A stretch of 41,796 bases of DNA from Porphyromonadaceae bacterium (GTDB taxonomy: Bacteria > Bacteroidota > Bacteroidia > Bacteroidales > UBA12481): the NCBI GenBank assembly GCA_007280905.1, contig QYQM01000093.1, forward strand, positions 1-41,796, given 5' to 3'. Positions 33,001 through 41,796 of the stretch are shown here, in pieces. Each line of letters begins with the position of its first letter. The first letter of the stretch is position 1. Below the pieces are notes generated by a model. It worked only from the letters and a program-made list of their open reading frames with translations. It had not been told where the DNA came from and ran no database searches. The translations under genes and the position numbers were made by a program.

Positions 33001-34224
33001 CTATTTAAGCGGCTTAGGAAACATGTAAATAGCAGCGTCACCAGGATCCAGCTCTATGGAACTTTCATAAGCACTAGCCGGTACGATTGTTCCATCTTTT
33101 AATACTTTTTTTACCGATTCATCCCCATAAACAGTTAAATTAATGCTACTTAGAAAATCCTTATTTACAACTACAAGAAAGGAAGTTTCACCCTTTTCCA
33201 ACAGCGATACCAAGGCAGGTGCACCACCGGTGTCTAAAACTTTAATTGCATCAGGAAGCGTGGTCAGGCGAACTGTTCCACCAGGAATCATCCCTTTTCC
33301 TGTATGCCTTACCCACACCACTTTTGATCCCAGGAAAACACCCGACAGGTTTTTTATTTCCTCACTCATGAGCTTGACCCTATCATAAACTACGCTTCTT
33401 TTTCCTGCTGCACTAATGGGAGCCCCTCGTTGATCTTCGCTTGACGGTGAAGTAACAGAGGTCGCCGACCAGTAGGTAAAATACTGTATTCCCTGCGCAC
33501 CATAAGCCAAATCGCTATATACCTGCAGTCGCATCGAAGCAAGAGTTTGAGGCGTAAGATGTCCATCATCATAGTTAGTGGTGAGTGCAAATGCCCAAAA
33601 AGGTTTTCCTGCTTTTTTTGCCTCATCGGAAAATTGCTCCAAATTTTCGTACCATGTTTTAGAAAGACGGTCTTTGAGAACCGGATAGTAGTCAAAAGAT
33701 AAAAACTGTAAAGGTATTTGCCTGGCACACTCGCTCACGTATTCTCTGTAGTTTTTCGTTCCGAGTACAGCAGAATCCGCAAAATTAGGAAACAAATTCA
33801 CGTAGCAAAAATGTTTATTATCAACAGATTGGATTCGCCTTCCCCAATTCCCCAGCTCAGGAAATATAACCATACTTGGCTCATCAATAAGATGGTAACC
33901 TGCAACCGCAGGATGATTCATAAAACGTCTGACTGTTTTCTCGGGATCCGATTTTAATTCGGGGCAAGAAACAATCATCTTGATACCCACTTTTGATGCA
34001 ATATCCAGGGCCTTTTGCATTGCATCGGCATTGGGGAATCCGCTAAACTGGTGGGTTATTCCGGCATCCTTCATCTCCTGGTAACGTGTAACCGTGGTTT
34101 CACTTGCAGGAATGCCATACCATGCCAGTATCGGAATCTGCCCATTAGATTCTAATTTATCCTGAGACTTTACAGATCCCATGAAAAAAAACAAAAGCAG
34201 GGTTAGTAAAAAATATTTTTTCAT
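33001..34224 (-). CDS. Secreted TIM-barrel glycoside hydrolase-like protein
   Basis: 407 residues with a signal peptide (MKKYFLLTLLLFFFMGSVKS). The mature protein resembles a retaining-type TIM-barrel glycosidase: ILAWYGIPASE, AGITHQFSGF, VAGYHLIDEPS with a possible acid Glu, FLSFDYYPV, and FWAFALTTNY, then YGAQGIQYFTYWS. A beta-sandwich C-terminal region follows. It may be related to GH42/GH5-like families, but the family cannot be fixed by eye. Its signal-peptide region overlaps the 3' end of the amidohydrolase gene by 68 bp. It probably acts in the periplasm on glycans fed into this operon. Confidence 0.65.
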   Translation of the reverse strand: MKKYFLLTLLLFFFMGSVKSQDKLESNGQIPILAWYGIPASETTVTRYQEMKDAGITHQFSGFPNADAMQKALDIASKVGIKMIVSCPELKSDPEKTVRRFMNHPAVAGYHLIDEPSMVIFPELGNWGRRIQSVDNKHFCYVNLFPNFADSAVLGTKNYREYVSECARQIPLQFLSFDYYPVLKDRLSKTWYENLEQFSDEAKKAGKPFWAFALTTNYDDGHLTPQTLASMRLQVYSDLAYGAQGIQYFTYWSATSVTSPSSEDQRGAPISAAGKRSVVYDRVKLMSEEIKNLSGVFLGSKVVWVRHTGKGMIPGGTVRLTTLPDAIKVLDTGGAPALVSLLEKGETSFLVVVNKDFLSSINLTVYGDESVKKVLKDGTIVPASAYESSIELDPGDAAIYMFPKPLK

Positions 34225-35419
34225 ATTTATGCCTGTAAAATTTAAGTTTGTATATACTTATTGCATTTTCTCTAAGTATCTTTTTTGCAATATCCACAGC
34301 CTCTTCTTCAGTCAAATATCCATTTTTCACCATTCGTGTTAGCGTCTCTTCTACAGTCTCCCTTGCCAAAACAGATGCTCCATAGGCACCCTCAACAGTT
34401 TGATTGTCGCCACCAAAAGCCATGATTTTATTGGCCGGTACGGTTTCAATAAACTCCTGCAAGTATCGCTTTGTATATGATGGTGAGATAAGAGCAGACC
34501 ATGCCATGTCAATATACACGTTGGGGAAATTTTTGGCTAGTGTTGACATTTCTCCTCCATAGGGATAACCAGAATGAAGCAAACAGAATTTTACGCCTGG
34601 GAATTTGAAAAATGTTTTTACCAAGCCCGTAGGATTAGAGTTTGTAATATCGTTACCACTACCCGTTTGCAGTCCTGTATGAATCTGAACTGGCAGCTTA
34701 TACTTGTTGCAAAGACTCAAAATTTTAAAAAAAACGAAATCTTGTAATGGTTTAGCCTCCTCAAAAGAAAAGTTGTGCCCCGGACTTGCCTTCATTTTCT
34801 CAAATACTGCATTCGCTGTTTCCCGAGGCACATCATCAAATTTTAATGTCCGATAGTAAGCTACCCCAAACTTCGCTCCTTGAATACCCTTTTTTACATC
34901 CTGCTCAAACACACTATCTATAAGCGATTCAAATTCCTGAAGAGAGGCAAAGTCTTTGCTGTAATCGCTCAACCTTGATTTCATCTTATCATAACCGAAA
35001 AAACTGCAATACTTATCGTAAACAAAAAGACTTTTGAAATTGCACTCACCCTCGCTCTCAACATCTCTGGGATGTACGGAGTTGTATTCCATGATCAGGC
35101 AGGCATCTATCTTTGCTATTTTCTTCAAAATATTTTCGTAGTATCCTTTATGGTGATCTGCCTGGATACGTTTTGAAAGCTCCTGGTAAGTATGCTCATT
35201 TAAGTCATCAATGCCACACAGATCTTTGGCAGCACCTGCAAGCGCATCCTTTTCGCTCATCAAATGCTCATGGGTATCAATTAATCTGATGGCGAAAACT
35301 ACATCATGAATTCTTTGCTCAAAACCCGTTTTCGGCAAAGAACGTGTCTGAACCTGTGCGCTTAAAACCTGTACTAAAGAAACACATAGAATAGATGAAT
35401 AAATTATAAGCCGATTCAT
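34157..35419 (-). CDS. Secreted amidohydrolase-family TIM-barrel hydrolase
   Basis: 420 residues with a signal peptide (about 1-22, ending LSAQ). The metal-binding RLIDTHEHLMS motif near residue 46 marks the amidohydrolase 2/uronate-isomerase-like superfamily, followed by VQIHTGLQTGSG, FCLLHSGYPYGGEM, and MAFGGDNQTVEGAYGAS, a likely metal- or substrate-binding Asp. Family-like sequence ends around AISIYKL; the last ~28 residues (from KFYRHKY) overlap the signal-peptide region of the next gene and look like read-through of a lost stop codon. The substrate is unknown; lactone or uronate chemistry would fit. Confidence 0.75.
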   Translation of the reverse strand: MNRLIIYSSILCVSLVQVLSAQVQTRSLPKTGFEQRIHDVVFAIRLIDTHEHLMSEKDALAGAAKDLCGIDDLNEHTYQELSKRIQADHHKGYYENILKKIAKIDACLIMEYNSVHPRDVESEGECNFKSLFVYDKYCSFFGYDKMKSRLSDYSKDFASLQEFESLIDSVFEQDVKKGIQGAKFGVAYYRTLKFDDVPRETANAVFEKMKASPGHNFSFEEAKPLQDFVFFKILSLCNKYKLPVQIHTGLQTGSGNDITNSNPTGLVKTFFKFPGVKFCLLHSGYPYGGEMSTLAKNFPNVYIDMAWSALISPSYTKRYLQEFIETVPANKIMAFGGDNQTVEGAYGASVLARETVEETLTRMVKNGYLTEEEAVDIAKKILRENAISIYKLKFYRHKYEKIFFTNPAFVFFHGICKVSG

Positions 35420-35425
35420 TAAAAT

Positions 35426-36577
35426 TTATTTTTTCATTGAATAAACTCCCGCACCAACTAAATAAATCATAGCAGCTAACAAAACCAAAAAACTGGCTCT
35501 AACCCCGGCACCTGTGCTGACCAACCCCATTAACGGTGGTAAAAATGCTCCTCCGGAAACAGCCATGATCATCAACCCGGAAATTTCATTGGAGCGATCA
35601 GGCATTTTTTCAAGTGCAATGGAAAAGATCAGAGGGAATAGGTTAGCTGAACCGAGCCCTACCATGAAAATGGCGATCTGAGCCACCAATACCGACGGCG
35701 CCAGCAACATGCCGCCAAGGCTTATCAACGCCACAATGGCAGTTAAAAGTAAAAACCGCCGTGCAGATATCCAGTTTAAAATGATAGCACCCGAAAACCG
35801 GCCAATCATTAAAGCAGTAAAATAGAGACTGATCCCCAATGATGCACTCTCGAGAGTAAGACCATATTGATTTTGCAGAAAGTTAGCAATATTAGAGTTC
35901 ATACCTACATCGGCTCCAACCAGCATAAAGATACCCAACGCCATCACCACAATAAATTTATTTTTCAACAGGCTGAAACAGCTTTTAAACGTAGCTGCCC
36001 CGTGAGTGGATTTTGTTTCTTCAATCTGGGTAAAATATAGCCAGGTTACCGCTAATACTGAGGTTAATGCATAAACGGCAAAAACCAGTTTCCAATTGCC
36101 AAAATAAGTTGCCATGAATGCTGTAATGGCAGGACCCAGCAAGGAAACAATTGCTTTAATAAACTGCGAAAGACTCATATAGCTGGAATACTTTTCGCGT
36201 GGTGCCACATCGTGCAGCAATGGATTGGCTGACACCTGAACAATGGTGTTCCCGATCCCCAGAACAATAAATGCAGCCAGCATTACCGGGAATGAATAAT
36301 GTATAAACGGGATAACCATTCCCACTCCGGTCAATAGCATCCCGATGTTAAGCATTCGTCTCTTGCCGAACCGGTCCTGTAAAATGCCGGAAGGGACAGA
36401 CAAAAGAAAAAACCAAACCAGCGCCATGGATGGAATCAGCTGAGCAAGATTATCCGGCAGATTAAAATCTTTTTTAATAAAGCCGGTTGCAACACCAACA
36501 ATATCGACAAATCCCATTACGATGAACGACATAAAAACGGGCAGCGTTTTTTTAAATCCGATTTTTGAATTATTCAC
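35426..36577 (-). CDS. MFS sugar transporter (FucP/NagP-like)
   Basis: 383 residues with about 12 hydrophobic helices. The loop after helix 2 has SGILQDRFGKRRML, the MFS signature with DRFGKR. Helix 1 (FMSFIVMGFVDIVGVATGFI) and GIGNTIVQVSANPLL resemble the fucose/glucose/N-acetylglucosamine permeases of the FucP group. It lies 6 bp upstream of the amidohydrolase gene within the operon and probably imports the sugar released by the secreted enzymes. A second, different transporter (RhaT) lies beyond the island. Confidence 0.82.
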   Translation of the reverse strand: MNNSKIGFKKTLPVFMSFIVMGFVDIVGVATGFIKKDFNLPDNLAQLIPSMALVWFFLLSVPSGILQDRFGKRRMLNIGMLLTGVGMVIPFIHYSFPVMLAAFIVLGIGNTIVQVSANPLLHDVAPREKYSSYMSLSQFIKAIVSLLGPAITAFMATYFGNWKLVFAVYALTSVLAVTWLYFTQIEETKSTHGAATFKSCFSLLKNKFIVVMALGIFMLVGADVGMNSNIANFLQNQYGLTLESASLGISLYFTALMIGRFSGAIILNWISARRFLLLTAIVALISLGGMLLAPSVLVAQIAIFMVGLGSANLFPLIFSIALEKMPDRSNEISGLMIMAVSGGAFLPPLMGLVSTGAGVRASFLVLLAAMIYLVGAGVYSMKK

Positions 36578-36643
36578 GATTTTGATTTTTAATAAATAAC
36601 TAAATTGATTAATAAAAATCTGGCAAAAACGATATAAATCGAC

Positions 36644-39214
36644 CTACTCCTCCAGGAGATTGACCTCTTTGATCGTACCGGTATTTTGTTTTATACGGAG
36701 CGTCTTAATTTCGCAGGGTCGGAAACTGCCGGTCCATTTCCGATCGGCAAACCGCAAATCAATGGTTGCAGCAGCCGCTAGTCCGGATGTCTCTACGCAC
36801 CGAATAATAATGTCTTCTCCGTTTTCGGACTGTTTTATCGCAGAAACAACCACGTTTTGTGCATCAACAGCGAGGAAAGAACCGGATTTCGGCATCATTC
36901 CGCCATGTATTCCCTGATAAATAGCGACTAAAGGAACCATGAATTCCTCAGCGATCCTCACAATGTTACTCTTCTTCCAGGTGTCAGAATGCGGGACGAG
37001 TAGCATCCGAAATGTTTGTATCCCCTGATCCATCCAGAGATGTTCTGCCTTCATATCGAGAACCTTCGGGTTGTGATGGGCATAGACCGCAGAGCGTGCG
37101 ATCGAGATTCGCATATCATTTCCTTTAACATTGTAACCATATTTGGCATCATTGATAACCGTTAGCCCATGAGTGCTCCCGTTAAATTTTCCACTCAGAT
37201 CAATCCATCTCTGACCTGGATCTTCATCACCATTTGTAGCACGTTCAATATATCCGTAAGGGGTTTCATAGGTTGCTGTTGGTGATTCAACGTCAACAGG
37301 GAAAGAGAACTTAAGCATCTTAAGATGCTCGTGCCAGTCGAGAGTGACCTTTGCCTCCAGGTTCCGCGAACCGGTGTAAAGTGTCCAGTCAACCGTGAGT
37401 ATAGAAGCACCATAGGTGGATGTTATCCGCATAGTTGCCCGTAATGGACCATTTTCAAGTACTTTGATGGCTGCATTTTCAAAAGCCCCTATCTCATTCG
37501 AGAAGGTCTTAATATCATGGCTCCATGTATCGCTTGGATCATCTATGATAACTGCCCGGCATCCACTTTCGCCTCCGGAAAACAATTCCTTCCCTGATAC
37601 TTTGTCGAATATGCCTAATGATCCATTTGTTGAAAAATGTATCCTGAGGTATTCATTTTCCAGTTTGTTTTCTTGAGCAAAGGCAACATCCTGAATCTTG
37701 AGTGTATCCCCATCCATCAGACGTATCTGGCGGTATCCCATTGGCGGAATCATTGCATTAACGATCAACTTTTTACGACTGCCTGCCTCCGTTGAGCCGG
37801 CAGTCCATTGATGTAGCAGCGAATTTCCCAGTTCATCTTCAACCCGGGAAGATTTATGCGAAGTACCCCAGTTAAAATCATATTCAACATTTCCACGAAC
37901 TTCCCAGGCATGTGGATTGAAGACCAATACATACTGGGAGGCAGGATCCTCCGCAGGAACTTGCCATTCGAGTTTCTGAACAGCCAGATAAGTTGCATGG
38001 TGGGCGATGTCAAGCGCATACCCGTATCCTTCACGGGCAACCTGGGAATGTTCGTATAATGAAGTCCCGGCCAAACTATCGTGAAACTGAAGGAACAGTA
38101 CCCGTTGCCAGGCAGAGGTCAATTCTCTTTTCGGATATTTGGCACCCCATGCTAAAGATCCGACAGCCGCTACTTTTTCAGCGGTGACCAGGGCTGCTTC
38201 CGACTGCCGATTCCCTTTTTTAATTTCTGATTCGGCTGTATAACAACCCACTGCATGATGCTGCAGGTCATCTTTTACAACCGGAAGGTTTATATTCTTC
38301 TCCTCACGAACTTCCTTAAAGTAGCGTTCAGTGGTGCTGAAAAAAACTGTCGGAGCTCCCTTTTCAACCTTTAATTCTTCAATAGAACGGATATTTTCCT
38401 TTGTGGCACCACCTCCATGGTCTCCCGCACCATAGTAAGCCATAAAACTCTTCATCGGCTCATCCTTGAATTGAGTTAGAACCTGCTCCACACGATTCTT
38501 TACCGATCCGCTATCGTTATAACTTAACGGGATGCGATAAGTCAGAACGCGCGTTCCATCTGCGCCCTCCCACCAGAAGAGATTGGCAGGCAGCATTTTT
38601 TCTTTTGGTGCCGGGCGCATAAAAATATAATTCTCCATCCCTTGCGATTTGATAATCTGGGGCAGGGTACTGGTGTGGCCAAAAGAGTCGGGGTTAAATG
38701 CAACTGTGGCACGATGGCCCAGAATTCGCTGAAAGGTTAACTGACCATATAAACCCTGTCGCACCATAGATTCACCGCTGGGGATATTCATATCGGGTTC
38801 CACCCACCATCCTCCAACTATATTCCATCGACCTTCATCCACGCGTTTTCTGATTTCTGCCATCATATTAGGATCGTTTTCGGCAACCCATTGGTAAAAT
38901 TGTGCAGAACTGGCTGTAAAACAAAAGTCCGGTGTTTCGTTCATCCGGTCAAGAGCCGACCTGAATGTGCTATGAACAACGGAGATTCCTTCGGTCCAGG
39001 GCCACAGCCATACCGGGTCAATATGAGCCTGCCCGATCATGTGAAATCTGTATTTTGAAGCATCCGCCGACCATGATGCTGCTGCTTGCATATCATTTGC
39101 GAGGAGTGTTGTTACCGGCCCAAGCGCGATAACCGCTGTACCGGTGGCAGTAAGACTGATGAAACTTCTGCGTGAAATGCGACTCTTCTCCTTTGAATTG
39201 TTTTTGTTCTTCAT
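36644..39214 (-). CDS. GH38 alpha-mannosidase, probable TAT-exported
   Basis: 856 residues. The N-terminus has a twin-arginine motif (SRRSFISLTATGTAVIAL) and a hydrophobic stretch, so it is probably exported folded. The GH38 metal site begins with QAHIDPVWLWPW (His64, Asp66) and the nucleophile is Asp176 in FNPDSFGHTSTLPQ. YGAGDHGGG and LQFHDSLAGTS are further family segments; the C-terminal half is the beta-sandwich of GH38. It would release alpha-linked mannose from oligosaccharides. Its start overlaps the SIS gene stop by 4 bp (ATGA). Confidence 0.9.
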   Translation of the reverse strand: MKNKNNSKEKSRISRRSFISLTATGTAVIALGPVTTLLANDMQAAASWSADASKYRFHMIGQAHIDPVWLWPWTEGISVVHSTFRSALDRMNETPDFCFTASSAQFYQWVAENDPNMMAEIRKRVDEGRWNIVGGWWVEPDMNIPSGESMVRQGLYGQLTFQRILGHRATVAFNPDSFGHTSTLPQIIKSQGMENYIFMRPAPKEKMLPANLFWWEGADGTRVLTYRIPLSYNDSGSVKNRVEQVLTQFKDEPMKSFMAYYGAGDHGGGATKENIRSIEELKVEKGAPTVFFSTTERYFKEVREEKNINLPVVKDDLQHHAVGCYTAESEIKKGNRQSEAALVTAEKVAAVGSLAWGAKYPKRELTSAWQRVLFLQFHDSLAGTSLYEHSQVAREGYGYALDIAHHATYLAVQKLEWQVPAEDPASQYVLVFNPHAWEVRGNVEYDFNWGTSHKSSRVEDELGNSLLHQWTAGSTEAGSRKKLIVNAMIPPMGYRQIRLMDGDTLKIQDVAFAQENKLENEYLRIHFSTNGSLGIFDKVSGKELFSGGESGCRAVIIDDPSDTWSHDIKTFSNEIGAFENAAIKVLENGPLRATMRITSTYGASILTVDWTLYTGSRNLEAKVTLDWHEHLKMLKFSFPVDVESPTATYETPYGYIERATNGDEDPGQRWIDLSGKFNGSTHGLTVINDAKYGYNVKGNDMRISIARSAVYAHHNPKVLDMKAEHLWMDQGIQTFRMLLVPHSDTWKKSNIVRIAEEFMVPLVAIYQGIHGGMMPKSGSFLAVDAQNVVVSAIKQSENGEDIIIRCVETSGLAAAATIDLRFADRKWTGSFRPCEIKTLRIKQNTGTIKEVNLLEE

Positions 39215-39858
39215 GGTAATTTTCTAAAAAAATGATTTTCAACCATCAGGCAAAGTGTATGATATACAGGTAAATGTAATTCCTGAACAAATGCAGTACG
39301 TCTGCCGGTTACATTGATCAGAATGTCGCAAAAAGTTTTCATTTTTCCACCGGTTTCCCCGGTTAATCCAATAACCGCCATTCCTTTTGCTTTCGCTGTT
39401 ATAATAGCATCCACAACGTTTTGAGCATTTCCAGAGGTACTGATCCCGATCAAAACATCTCCATCGGTACCGTACCCAATTACCTGTTGGGCGAAAATAA
39501 GATCAGCATCCGTATCGTTTGCAACAGCAGTTATCAGGGCAATGTGAGCGGTAAGCGAAATGGCAGGCAAAGCCTGCTGAAGTTTTCCGGCCAGATATAT
39601 TCCCCTTTCTCCTCCAAGGTCAGACAACTGGTTTTTCAAAGATTCTCCGATCGGACGCTTATCTTCGAAACCTTTCATTAATTCACCAACAATGTGGTCG
39701 GAATCGGAACCACTTCCGCCATTACCGCACACTAACACCTTACGGCCTTGTTGATAGCACTTTATCAGGCAATCAGCCGCCTTTTGTATTTCATCTTTAA
39801 CCGACACAAGTTGTGGGTATCTCCTAATTAAATCCTCTAAAAAAATGTTGTTATCCAC
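39211..39858 (-). CDS. SIS-domain phosphosugar isomerase, GmhA-like
   Basis: 215 residues. The SIS nucleotide-sugar loop is VCGNGGSGSDSDHIVGELMKGF, followed by GDVLIGISTSGNAQNVVDAI and VIGLTGETGGKM, all typical of GmhA/DiaA proteins. GmhA makes D-glycero-D-manno-heptose 7-phosphate from sedoheptulose 7-phosphate in LPS synthesis. Here the setting is catabolic, between a ROK kinase and an alpha-mannosidase, so it more likely interconverts phosphosugars from the imported substrate. The exact sugar is unknown. Confidence 0.85.
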   Translation of the reverse strand: MDNNIFLEDLIRRYPQLVSVKDEIQKAADCLIKCYQQGRKVLVCGNGGSGSDSDHIVGELMKGFEDKRPIGESLKNQLSDLGGERGIYLAGKLQQALPAISLTAHIALITAVANDTDADLIFAQQVIGYGTDGDVLIGISTSGNAQNVVDAIITAKAKGMAVIGLTGETGGKMKTFCDILINVTGRRTAFVQELHLPVYHTLCLMVENHFFRKLP

Positions 39859-39869
39859 CTTTTAACGAT

Positions 39870-40859
39870 TTAAAATTTATCCTCATAAATGGCTACACAC
39901 AAAGCGGCATAATCGCCGATCGAATCACCCAGTTCTGCTGGTATTATTCTGCATACCTCAAGGGCCGAAGGAATGGCTTCTCTTTGCAGAATTTTGTCTA
40001 CAAGCGGTTTAAAAAGCATTTCATTGCGTGCATAAATGCTCCCGATGACAATACATTCAGGATTCAGGATGTCAATCAAAATTGCCAGCCCCTGACCAAG
40101 ATATTCTGCTGAAATCCCGATTATCTCATTGGCAACCGGATCGCCGGCCTGTGCAGCCAGTGCCACCATTTTCGTGTCAATTTCACTGATCATCTCCGGT
40201 GAAGGACAGAAACCAACGGTCTGATTATTTGTCAGTCTTTCGGATACCATCGATTTTGCCAGTTGGGCAATTCCCCCGCCACTGCAAAATCCCTCGAATG
40301 AACCGGCTTTTCCAAAACCAATCGGACCCGTTTTTTCCAGCCGCATATGTCCGACTTCCCCTCCTAAATCATTGGTTCCACTGTATAACTTTCCGTTTAA
40401 AATCAGGCCTGAACCCATTCCGGTACCGAAAGTCAGAAAAATCATGTTGGAGGTTCCTTTCCCTGCTCCCATCAACCATTCAGCCAAGGCGCAAGCATTT
40501 GCATCGTTCTGAATTACGGTTTCTACTCCGAAATCATCACTGAATATTTTGGTAATGGGCACATTATCCCATCCGGGTAAATTCGGGGGTGAATAAATAA
40601 TACCTTTTTTTGAATCCAACGGCCCCCCGCAGCTTATTCCTATTCGTTTTAAATGGTAACCGGTAAAATCAGCCAGTATTGATCTAATATGGTTTTTGAA
40701 TTCAGATAGGATCACTTGATAGCTGCGCTCTGTCCGGGTATCAAAAACTATTTTTCTCTTAATTGAAAAAGCAGCATCTCCGGCTACCACACTGCATTTG
40801 GTTCCGCCAATATCCAGTCCTAAATAGAGCTCCCCCAGAGTTTGATTATTATCAGCCAT
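39870..40859 (-). CDS. ROK-family sugar kinase
   Basis: 329 residues. The ATP phosphate-binding motif LGLDIGGTKCSVVAGD is at the N-terminus, NDANACALAEWLMGAGKG forms the sugar/catalytic region with Asp, and FLTFGTGMGSGLILNG is the second phosphate motif. The zinc-binding region is atypical: EGFCSGGGI instead of the usual CxCGxxGC. No HTH is present, so it is a kinase rather than a ROK repressor. First gene of the operon after the short gap holding the 40881-40894 palindrome; likely a glucokinase- or mannokinase-type enzyme for released sugar. Confidence 0.87.
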   Translation of the reverse strand: MADNNQTLGELYLGLDIGGTKCSVVAGDAAFSIKRKIVFDTRTERSYQVILSEFKNHIRSILADFTGYHLKRIGISCGGPLDSKKGIIYSPPNLPGWDNVPITKIFSDDFGVETVIQNDANACALAEWLMGAGKGTSNMIFLTFGTGMGSGLILNGKLYSGTNDLGGEVGHMRLEKTGPIGFGKAGSFEGFCSGGGIAQLAKSMVSERLTNNQTVGFCPSPEMISEIDTKMVALAAQAGDPVANEIIGISAEYLGQGLAILIDILNPECIVIGSIYARNEMLFKPLVDKILQREAIPSALEVCRIIPAELGDSIGDYAALCVAIYEDKF

Positions 40860-40880
40860 ATAAGTTCGTTAAATTAATTA

Positions 40881-40894
40881 CTAAATCGATTTAG
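40881..40894. promoter_or_regulatory. Perfect palindrome upstream of the sugar operon
   Basis: CTAAATCGATTTAG is a perfect 14-bp inverted repeat with a central CG, the usual symmetry of LacI-family operators. It lies 22 bp upstream of the ROK kinase start, in the 52-bp gap after the rhamnosidase-like gene. No LacI gene is in the window. Confidence 0.4.
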
Positions 40895-40911
40895 CTAAGA
40901 TAAAAATAACT

Positions 40912-41796
40912 TTATTTCTGAAACAAAATCATGGCCGGGACATCCTGTTTTTCAACACCGGGGCCAGAATATTGCACGCGGAGATACAATCCTCCACCTG
41001 CCTGAAAGTAATCCAGCCTGATCGGATGAACCCCTTTCGTTAAGGCTATTCTGCCACTCTTTTCAATATCGGCTCCATGCGGGCCATCATGATCAATGAC
41101 TAGTTTATTATTGATAAATAACCGGGTTCCATCATTCGATCGGATGTTGAATTCATAGATCCCGTCATTGTTAATTTGGATCATACCACCAAATGACAAT
41201 GCAAACTCATCCTTGGTTGGAATGATCTTGTCCAAGCCAAACTCATAAACCGTACCGGACTTAACTACCGGGAGTTTTGAAAAATCGGGAATTTTTTTCC
41301 AGATACCTTCATAATATTTATAGGTTAAACCGTTGACTTCCGGGTTGATAAAACCGATATAATTGACTTTTGTGAAGCTGGGTTCATAACCATTTGAAAA
41401 AACTTTTGCTCTAATTATGGTTGGTTTTAATACGTAAAACGGGTTCTTAAATAACGCCGAAGTGCTGTCTGGTTCTGAATTGTCGTCAGTATAATAAATC
41501 CGGGCTTCAGCCACATCCGAAGTGATATTGACCCTTACGGAGTCATGTAACAGAGACACTGTATCACCTGGATGAATGATCGGATTGGAAAGGATTGTGT
41601 TTTTCAGCCCGGTTTTCGATTCTTTCGATAAAAACTGATATTCTCCTGATTCAACCTCGTAAACGGCATATTTACCCTGGTTTTCGAGATACTTTATATT
41701 CGGGTTTTTAGAAATGGATTTGCCGCTTTCTGTAACTTTTTTCTTATCACTTGCCAGAACATAAACCTTTGCGAAAGTATTGGCAGGAATAGTAAC
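40912..41796 (-). CDS. C-terminal part of a GH78-like alpha-L-rhamnosidase with CHB_HEX_C and PA14 domains (partial at window edge)
   Basis: The frame is open through the window edge (295 codons including the stop); an internal Met at 41559 is not the real start. The first ~55 visible residues (VTIPANTFAKVYVLAS...VTESGKSI, later YAVYEVESGEYQF) match the C-terminal beta-sandwich of bacterial GH78 rhamnosidases. Then comes a chitobiase/beta-hexosaminidase C-terminal-like repeat (ARIYYTDDNSEPDSTSALFKNPF) and a PA14 lectin-like domain (FALSFGGMIQINNDGIYEFNIRSNDGTRLFINNKLVIDHDGPHG...GVHPIRLDYFQAGG). The catalytic barrel is outside the window. It probably removes rhamnose from plant or algal glycans, consistent with rhaT across the island. 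Confidence 0.7.
   Translation of the reverse strand, partial: VTIPANTFAKVYVLASDKKKVTESGKSISKNPNIKYLENQGKYAVYEVESGEYQFLSKESKTGLKNTILSNPIIHPGDTVSLLHDSVRVNITSDVAEARIYYTDDNSEPDSTSALFKNPFYVLKPTIIRAKVFSNGYEPSFTKVNYIGFINPEVNGLTYKYYEGIWKKIPDFSKLPVVKSGTVYEFGLDKIIPTKDEFALSFGGMIQINNDGIYEFNIRSNDGTRLFINNKLVIDHDGPHGADIEKSGRIALTKGVHPIRLDYFQAGGGLYLRVQYSGPGVEKQDVPAMILFQK

Noticed and set aside
1-41796. CRISPR array or phage structural genes
   Set aside because: No regularly spaced repeat-spacer pattern and no capsid, tail, portal or terminase-like frames were seen.

Overview
The window comes from a member of the Bacteroidota. The evidence is a Bacteroidota-type promoter in front of rhaT (-33 TTG, 20-bp spacer, -7 TATGTTTG), a sugar-utilisation locus typical of that phylum (GH78, GH38, ROK kinase, SIS isomerase, AGE epimerase, DUF1080), and a Bacteroidota-style tyrosine integrase.

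Layout. (1) 1-1.35 kb: rhaT, with the divergent remnant of its likely AraC-family regulator, then a remnant of a phosphohexomutase gene. (2) 1.67-27.88 kb: a genomic island bounded by two identical 39-bp direct repeats that look like a tRNA 3' half. It carries an excisionase-like HTH gene beside the left repeat and a 5'-truncated integrase abutting the right repeat. (3) 28.0-41.8 kb: a sugar catabolic operon on the minus strand, ending at the window edge inside the 3' part of what looks like an alpha-L-rhamnosidase gene. Without the island, rhaT would lie just downstream of this operon in the same orientation.

The cargo of the island is a hydrogen-metabolism system. On the minus strand there are two paralogous six-gene modules, each encoding two different HdrA-like flavoproteins, one HdrC/QmoC-like membrane iron-sulfur/cytochrome b protein, and MvhD, MvhG and MvhA-type [NiFe]-hydrogenase proteins. 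The order is permuted between modules: upstream hdrA-a, qmoC, hdrA-b, mvhD, mvhG, mvhA; downstream mvhD, mvhG, mvhA, hdrA-a, qmoC, hdrA-b. A single hydrogenase maturation protease sits between them, and a single-domain response regulator and a membrane histidine kinase follow. No HdrB-type subunit is present. A Rex-type NADH/NAD+ sensor gene and a full maturation set (hypF-C-D-E-A-B) run divergently on the plus strand.

Inferred function: H2 oxidised (or evolved) by Mvh-type NiFe subunits is linked through MvhD and the HdrA flavoproteins to a membrane cytochrome b subunit, so the acceptor may be menaquinone, as in the Qmo complex, rather than heterodisulfide. Bifurcation to ferredoxin is possible but unproven. 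Similar Rex-like motifs lie in front of both divergent operons, and a better palindrome lies between the two modules, which suggests redox control of the whole island.
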